DNA of 64,000 nt from Drancourtella massiliensis. Its GTDB lineage: Bacteria; Bacillota; Clostridia; Lachnospirales; Lachnospiraceae. Positions within the stretch are counted from its first letter, which is position 1. Every line of letters starts with the position of its first letter. The stretch lies in assembly GCF_016900655.1 (NCBI RefSeq), contig NZ_JACJKH010000014.1, forward strand, positions 1-64,000, in the 5' to 3' direction. The position numbers and the translations under genes were made by a program. Shown one piece after another: positions 60,344 through 64,000 of the stretch. The notes under the pieces are model-generated. The model searched no databases, had not been told where the DNA came from, and worked only from the letters and a program-made list of their open reading frames with translations.

Positions 60344-61532
60344 ATGGGGAAAAGGAGGAGCACAGTCTTTGACTTTCGTGGTAACAGAAGATTGTAATCT
60401 GCGATGCAAGTATTGCTATGTCACACATAAATCAAAAGGTAAAGTACTAAATTTAGAAACGGCAAAAAAATTCATAGACTATCTTTTGACAAGTCCGGAT
60501 ATTCATCAGTCCGATTCGGCGGTTCTTGATTTTATTGGAGGAGAACCTTTACTGGAAGCAAAGCTGATTGAAGATATCTGTGATTACTTTAAGATCAGAG
60601 CATACGAAGAAGGAAGCCGATGGTACTGGAAGTATCGGATTAATATCAGTACGAATGGTGTGAATTATGACTCCGATGAGGTACAGCATTTGATTCAGAA
60701 AAATTCAGGGAAAATTTCTATCGGTATCACTATTGACGGAACAAAAGAAAAGCATGACTTGCAGAGAGTTTTTCCAGATGGTTCTGGGTCTTATGATACT
60801 ATCCATAAAAATTTGAAATTATGGATGAGTCAGTTTGATGCGAGTACAAAAGTGACATTTGCCAGTGAAGATTTAAAGTATTTAAAAGAAAGTATTCTTC
60901 ACCTTTGGGATGAAGGAATCTATAATGTTTCCGCAAATGTTGTCTATGAAAATGTCTGGCGTGAAGGTGATGATAAAATCTTTGAAGAGCAGCTCAAAGA
61001 ACTGGCAGACTATATTGTAGAACATGATCTGTATAATAAAGAATACTGTACATTATTTTTAGATCATATTGGAGCGCCGTATGAAAAAGAAGATTTCAAC
61101 AACACTAGCTGCGGGGCAGGAAAGATGTTGGCGATCAGTCCGGACGGCAATATCTATCCATGTATGAGGTATTATGATTATTCTCTGAATCATCAGCCGG
61201 GTTATATTATTGGAAATTTAGAGGACGGAATTGATTTTGATAAAGCAAGAGTATTCTTGTTGGCAATGTACAAATATCAATGTGATGATGAATGTCTGAG
61301 TTGTCCGATTGCCAAAGAATGTGAATTTTGCCAGGGATTTAGTTATGATGAATCTGATTCCGGGACAAATTTTCAGAAGGCAAAATATATATGCAAAATG
61401 CATAAAGCAAGAGTGAGAGCGAACAACTACTATTTTGCGAAACTGTATCATAAAACAGGTATCAAAAGACAAAACTTCCATTGGAAAAAAGAAAATCAAT
61501 ATAGGAGGTGCGCAGAATATGAGCAGATATGA
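60303..61532 (+). CDS. Radical SAM peptide maturase, CXXX-repeat-target type
   Basis: A 409-residue radical SAM enzyme. The cluster motif CNLRCKYC is near residue 29, FIGGEPLLE near 80, and ITIDGTKEKHDLQRVFPDG near 147. The C-terminal SPASM-like region has CGAGKMLAISPDGNIYPCMR, CDDECLSCPIAKECEFCQG and a final KARVRANNYYF, which I associate with maturases of CXXX-repeat peptides. It probably makes thioether cross-links in the peptide encoded by the next gene, whose start lies inside this one. Confidence 0.85.
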   Translation: MEETGYTVGRMRPEWGKGGAQSLTFVVTEDCNLRCKYCYVTHKSKGKVLNLETAKKFIDYLLTSPDIHQSDSAVLDFIGGEPLLEAKLIEDICDYFKIRAYEEGSRWYWKYRINISTNGVNYDSDEVQHLIQKNSGKISIGITIDGTKEKHDLQRVFPDGSGSYDTIHKNLKLWMSQFDASTKVTFASEDLKYLKESILHLWDEGIYNVSANVVYENVWREGDDKIFEEQLKELADYIVEHDLYNKEYCTLFLDHIGAPYEKEDFNNTSCGAGKMLAISPDGNIYPCMRYYDYSLNHQPGYIIGNLEDGIDFDKARVFLLAMYKYQCDDECLSCPIAKECEFCQGFSYDESDSGTNFQKAKYICKMHKARVRANNYYFAKLYHKTGIKRQNFHWKKENQYRRCAEYEQI

Positions 61533-61689
61533 TTCCAAAGTGAGAAAGACTCCGGCAAATAGTCCAGAGCCAAGATTATGTTTTGGATGTAGGGAATCGT
61601 GTTTTCTGGTTAGCTGTGAAGGTACATGCAGTCTGAACTGTACTGTATCTACTAGTTCCAGACCGCCAGTACGCAAAGTGATTAAGTAG
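61519..61689 (+). CDS. Six-cysteine RiPP precursor (ranthipeptide-like)
   Basis: A 56-residue peptide: basic N-terminus (MSRYDSKVRKTPANSPEPRL), then Cys at 21, 24, 28, 33, 37 and 41 and a Ser/Thr-rich end. The spacing C-x2-C-x3-C-x4-C-x3-C-x3-C resembles SCIFF/Clo7bot/CXXX-type peptides that receive sulfur-to-carbon cross-links. GGAGGTG eight bases before ATG 61519 lies inside the maturase gene; the 14-base overlap couples translation. The precursor-after-maturase order is less usual. Confidence 0.85.
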   Translation: MSRYDSKVRKTPANSPEPRLCFGCRESCFLVSCEGTCSLNCTVSTSSRPPVRKVIK

Positions 61690-61696
61690 TATACTT

Positions 61697-61736
61697 AACA
61701 ACAGAATTGCCATGTTTACATGGCAATTCTGTTGTT
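61697..61736 (+). terminator. Terminator after the six-Cys peptide gene
   Basis: Perfect 18-bp stem, AACAACAGAATTGCCATG with its complement, four-base loop TTTA. Confidence 0.9.
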
Positions 61737-61739
61737 ATA

Positions 61740-61770
61740 TACTCAGTGTATAATATAGTTGCAGAGGTGT
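61740..61770 (+). promoter_or_regulatory. Promoter region of the BceAB-like genes
   Basis: TATAC-TCAGT-GTATA inverted repeat at about 61738-61752 overlaps -10-like TATAAT (61748-61753). No LytTR repeats are seen, so control differs from P1 and P2. Confidence 0.4.
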
Positions 61771-61773
61771 ATG

Positions 61774-63759
61774 ATGTTTAATATAATTATTCTCAAAAAT
61801 TTTAAAAGTAATTTACATAATTACATTTTATTTTTCATCAGCAATATTGTTGCGGTGGCGGAGATGATCGCTTTCTGGGGCATGAACGACATTGTGACAA
61901 AAGCGATTACAGACGATGTGACGGCAGCGGCACTGAAAATGGACTTCAAGATTGCCGCCGGACTCATTACCGTAATCACCATTTTGCTGATGATTTTTTC
62001 TATGAAGCACTATATCCAGCTTCGGATGAAAGACTATTCCACCTTTATTATTCTTGGCATGAGGAAACGAACCTCCTATCTCATGATGCTGACTGAATAT
62101 GTGGCAGGATGTGTGCTTTCCCTGATTCTGGGGATTCTGCTTGGAGTCGGGCTGTTATACGGCATCCAGTACTGGATCTGGGGCGTCTATCCGGAGTTTA
62201 TCAAGATCACGGCATTTGACTGGAAGATCCTGAGAAATGCCTGCGGTCTGAGCATCGGAATCATGGCACTTGTTTTCGTGGCGCTGATTACATGGATGGA
62301 CGGCAAGGATATGAGTGCCTTTATGTCGTCCGCAGAGCAGAATGAGAAGCGCCCGGTCAGCGGGCGGTGGCTGCTTCTGGTCGTATTGGGATTGATTCTC
62401 CTTGTGATTGGAGAGGATATGTACCAGGGATCGGATTCTATGTATCTGACGTCCCATGCGGTCTTTCCGGCAGGCATGGTGCTGATTGTTGTGTTTGGAC
62501 TGGCGTGGGTGCTGGAGCGGCTTCGGAAACGAAAAAAATTTTATCTGCGCCATATTTTTCAGCTAAACTAGTTGTACAGTAAATTCCAGAATAATCTGAT
62601 GATCCTGATCCTACTTCTGGTGATTCACTTTTTTGCACTGACCTATCTGGCAGTGGAGACTGCCGGCCTTCTGCTCCTTGATAAGTACCGGGAGAATTAT
62701 CCGTATGACAGTGTATGGATTGCAAGGGAAGATGACAGGGAGTATGCAAAAGAACTGGCTGAAAAAAATGACGGCACCGTAACAGAGATTCCGATGCTGC
62801 GCGTCACAACCGCTTATGAAGCACAGCAGATCGGCGTGTCCGCCTCCACATATGAAACATTGTCGGGCAAGAACTGCGATCTGAAGGGGCGTGAGATCTT
62901 GTTTGGCATGGAGGATGCAGAATTTCAGAAGGAAAAAAACATAACGAACTGGGATGATCATGAGCTATATGAAAACGTGTTTGTAGGAAACTATGATCCG
63001 GAATTTAATCTGATCATGCTGAGGAACACAGAGGAAGGAAAGCCGTATCATTACGAATTGACGAAAGCCTTCACTCAGAGTCTCATTGGGCAATATTCTC
63101 TGGATCAGTACCATGAAAACATGGTTATTTTTTCCGACGAGTTCTTTGAAGAACGGTGGCAGGAAGTGCGGAAGGACAAGACGGAAGCGTCCGAGCTTTA
63201 CCTGTTTACTTTCCCGGCGCGGGAAAGAGTGGAAGCGTACAAAGAATTGACTGCCTATAATAAAGAAAACGGGATCAAAAATAAGCATGAAAAAATGATG
63301 GAAAACAGTCTGTACAACACGGAGGAGTTTTTGAAGGGGCAGCGGATGCGTGCGGTATTCAGCCTGTCCAGCAAGCTGTTTTTGATGGCGACCCTTCTGC
63401 TCAGCGGATTTTTCGTTGTGGCATTGAAGAACCTGTCGGAGATGACATCTTTCAAACGGCGGTATGAGTTCCTGAATTATATGGGAATGAAAGAAAAGGA
63501 GCAGCGAAAGAATATCCGGTTTGAGACAAAGATTTTGACAATGATTTCGGCAGGAGCGGCGTTTGTCATGGGTGTGCTGTATGTATGTTCCTATCTGTAT
63601 CAGCAAAATACCGGAGGAGGCGACGGAGTCGGAACCGAATTCTGGAAGTACTGGGCGGCGATCATGATCGCCTATTTAGTGATAGTATATTTGATCCAAC
63701 AGTTATTCGGATGGTATGTGATACGCAGATTAAAACGTGAGAGGAGGAAACAGGGGTAA
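61774..63759 (+). pseudogene. BceB/FtsX-type ABC permease interrupted by an amber codon
   Basis: Two open segments in one frame, 61774-62571 and 62572-63759, are separated only by TAG at 62569-62571. The junction reads RHIFQLN-stop-LYSKFQNNLM; CAG (Gln) to TAG is the likely change. Joined, about 660 residues give the usual layout: four helices, a large external domain after the fifth, and an FtsX block at the end (SSKLFLMATLLLSGFFVVALK). It would work with the ATPase that starts at 63759 in peptide resistance or export. A truncated 265-residue product or readthrough are alternatives. Confidence 0.75.
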
Positions 63760-64000
63760 TGCATGTACTGGAAGTAAAAGATTTGATTCGGCATTATCAG
63801 AAGTCGTCCTTTAAAAAGAGCGAGGATGATATTAAAGTCCTGAAAGGACTGAATTTTACCGTGGAGGAAGGAGAGTTCGTCGGCATCATGGGAAAATCCG
63901 GGTGCGGGAAGACGACTCTTCTGAAGGTACTTGGCATGATCGACAAGCAGACGGATGGAGAGGTTTTCTTCATGGAGCAGAATACCACAGATCTTTTCGG
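63759..64000 (+). CDS. ABC transporter ATPase, BceA type (partial)
   Basis: Start of an ATPase, MHVLEVKDLIRHYQKSSFKK, with Walker A GKSGCGKTT near residue 46; it runs off the window. Its ATG overlaps the permease stop (TAATG). The order permease-then-ATPase is the reverse of the usual bceA-bceB. Confidence 0.85.
   Translation, partial: MHVLEVKDLIRHYQKSSFKKSEDDIKVLKGLNFTVEEGEFVGIMGKSGCGKTTLLKVLGMIDKQTDGEVFFMEQNTTDLF

Overview
The window fits a low-to-mid GC, spore-forming Firmicute of the Lachnospiraceae type (Ruminococcus gnavus/Mediterraneibacter, Blautia or Dorea relatives). Support: a clear spoIIR, ECF and BceAB-type transporters, AGGAGG-type ribosome binding sites, M-box control of mgtE, and GH127/GH32 glycosidases. 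The genus is an inference. No tRNA, rRNA or CRISPR array was seen.

Layout. 1-3100: a decayed Wadjet JetD-type C-terminus, a candidate UGA-containing selenoprotein, a CobW-type GTPase and a secondary-alcohol dehydrogenase. 3410-9262: an ECF transporter of unknown substrate with a PHP phosphoesterase, an inositol-monophosphatase-type enzyme and an RpiR regulator. 9440-16358: HAD phosphatase, methyltransferase, then a response regulator/kinase/ATPase/permease module of the peptide-sensing type. 16526-21737: GH127, DUF4432, MATE, AraC. 22046-24835: PepSY lipoprotein with its two-component system. 24893-26622: M-box riboswitch and mgtE. 26683-33000: ribbon-helix-helix protein, SPFH protein, DUF2007-like protein, GH32, HAD, a macro-GNAT fusion and LysR. 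33078-37995: heterodimeric ABC exporter and an Fe-S aldo/keto reductase. 38000-43026: tandem palindromic repeats, HAD, murF, ddl, nicotinate phosphoribosyltransferase. 43215-51887: mostly core genes (HPr-like, plsC, DUF3794-LysM, ispE, GntR, spoIIR, CDF, thioesterase, CvfB).

Accessory island, 51.9-64.0 kb. An AgrA/AgrC-type regulator pair is followed directly by a 47-residue peptide ending FLTIICC, an attenuator hairpin and a LanM lanthipeptide synthetase. The unit is headed by GAGGACA direct repeats 21 bp apart; the same repeat pair recurs after lanM in front of a membrane-anchored protein, and a decayed third copy follows a relic of a second lanM tail. Next come a related lipoprotein, a radical SAM maturase overlapping a six-Cys peptide gene, and a BceAB-like transporter whose permease carries an in-frame amber codon. 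The peptide has no double-Gly leader and the window shows no peptidase-type LanT, so a lanthionine-containing self-inducing signal is a reasonable alternative to a bacteriocin.

A palindrome family built on GGGGACGTGTTCC occurs at five sites, three of them in a 103-bp tandem array. Genes ending at these sites show a strong excess of A/C at third codon positions near their 3' ends.
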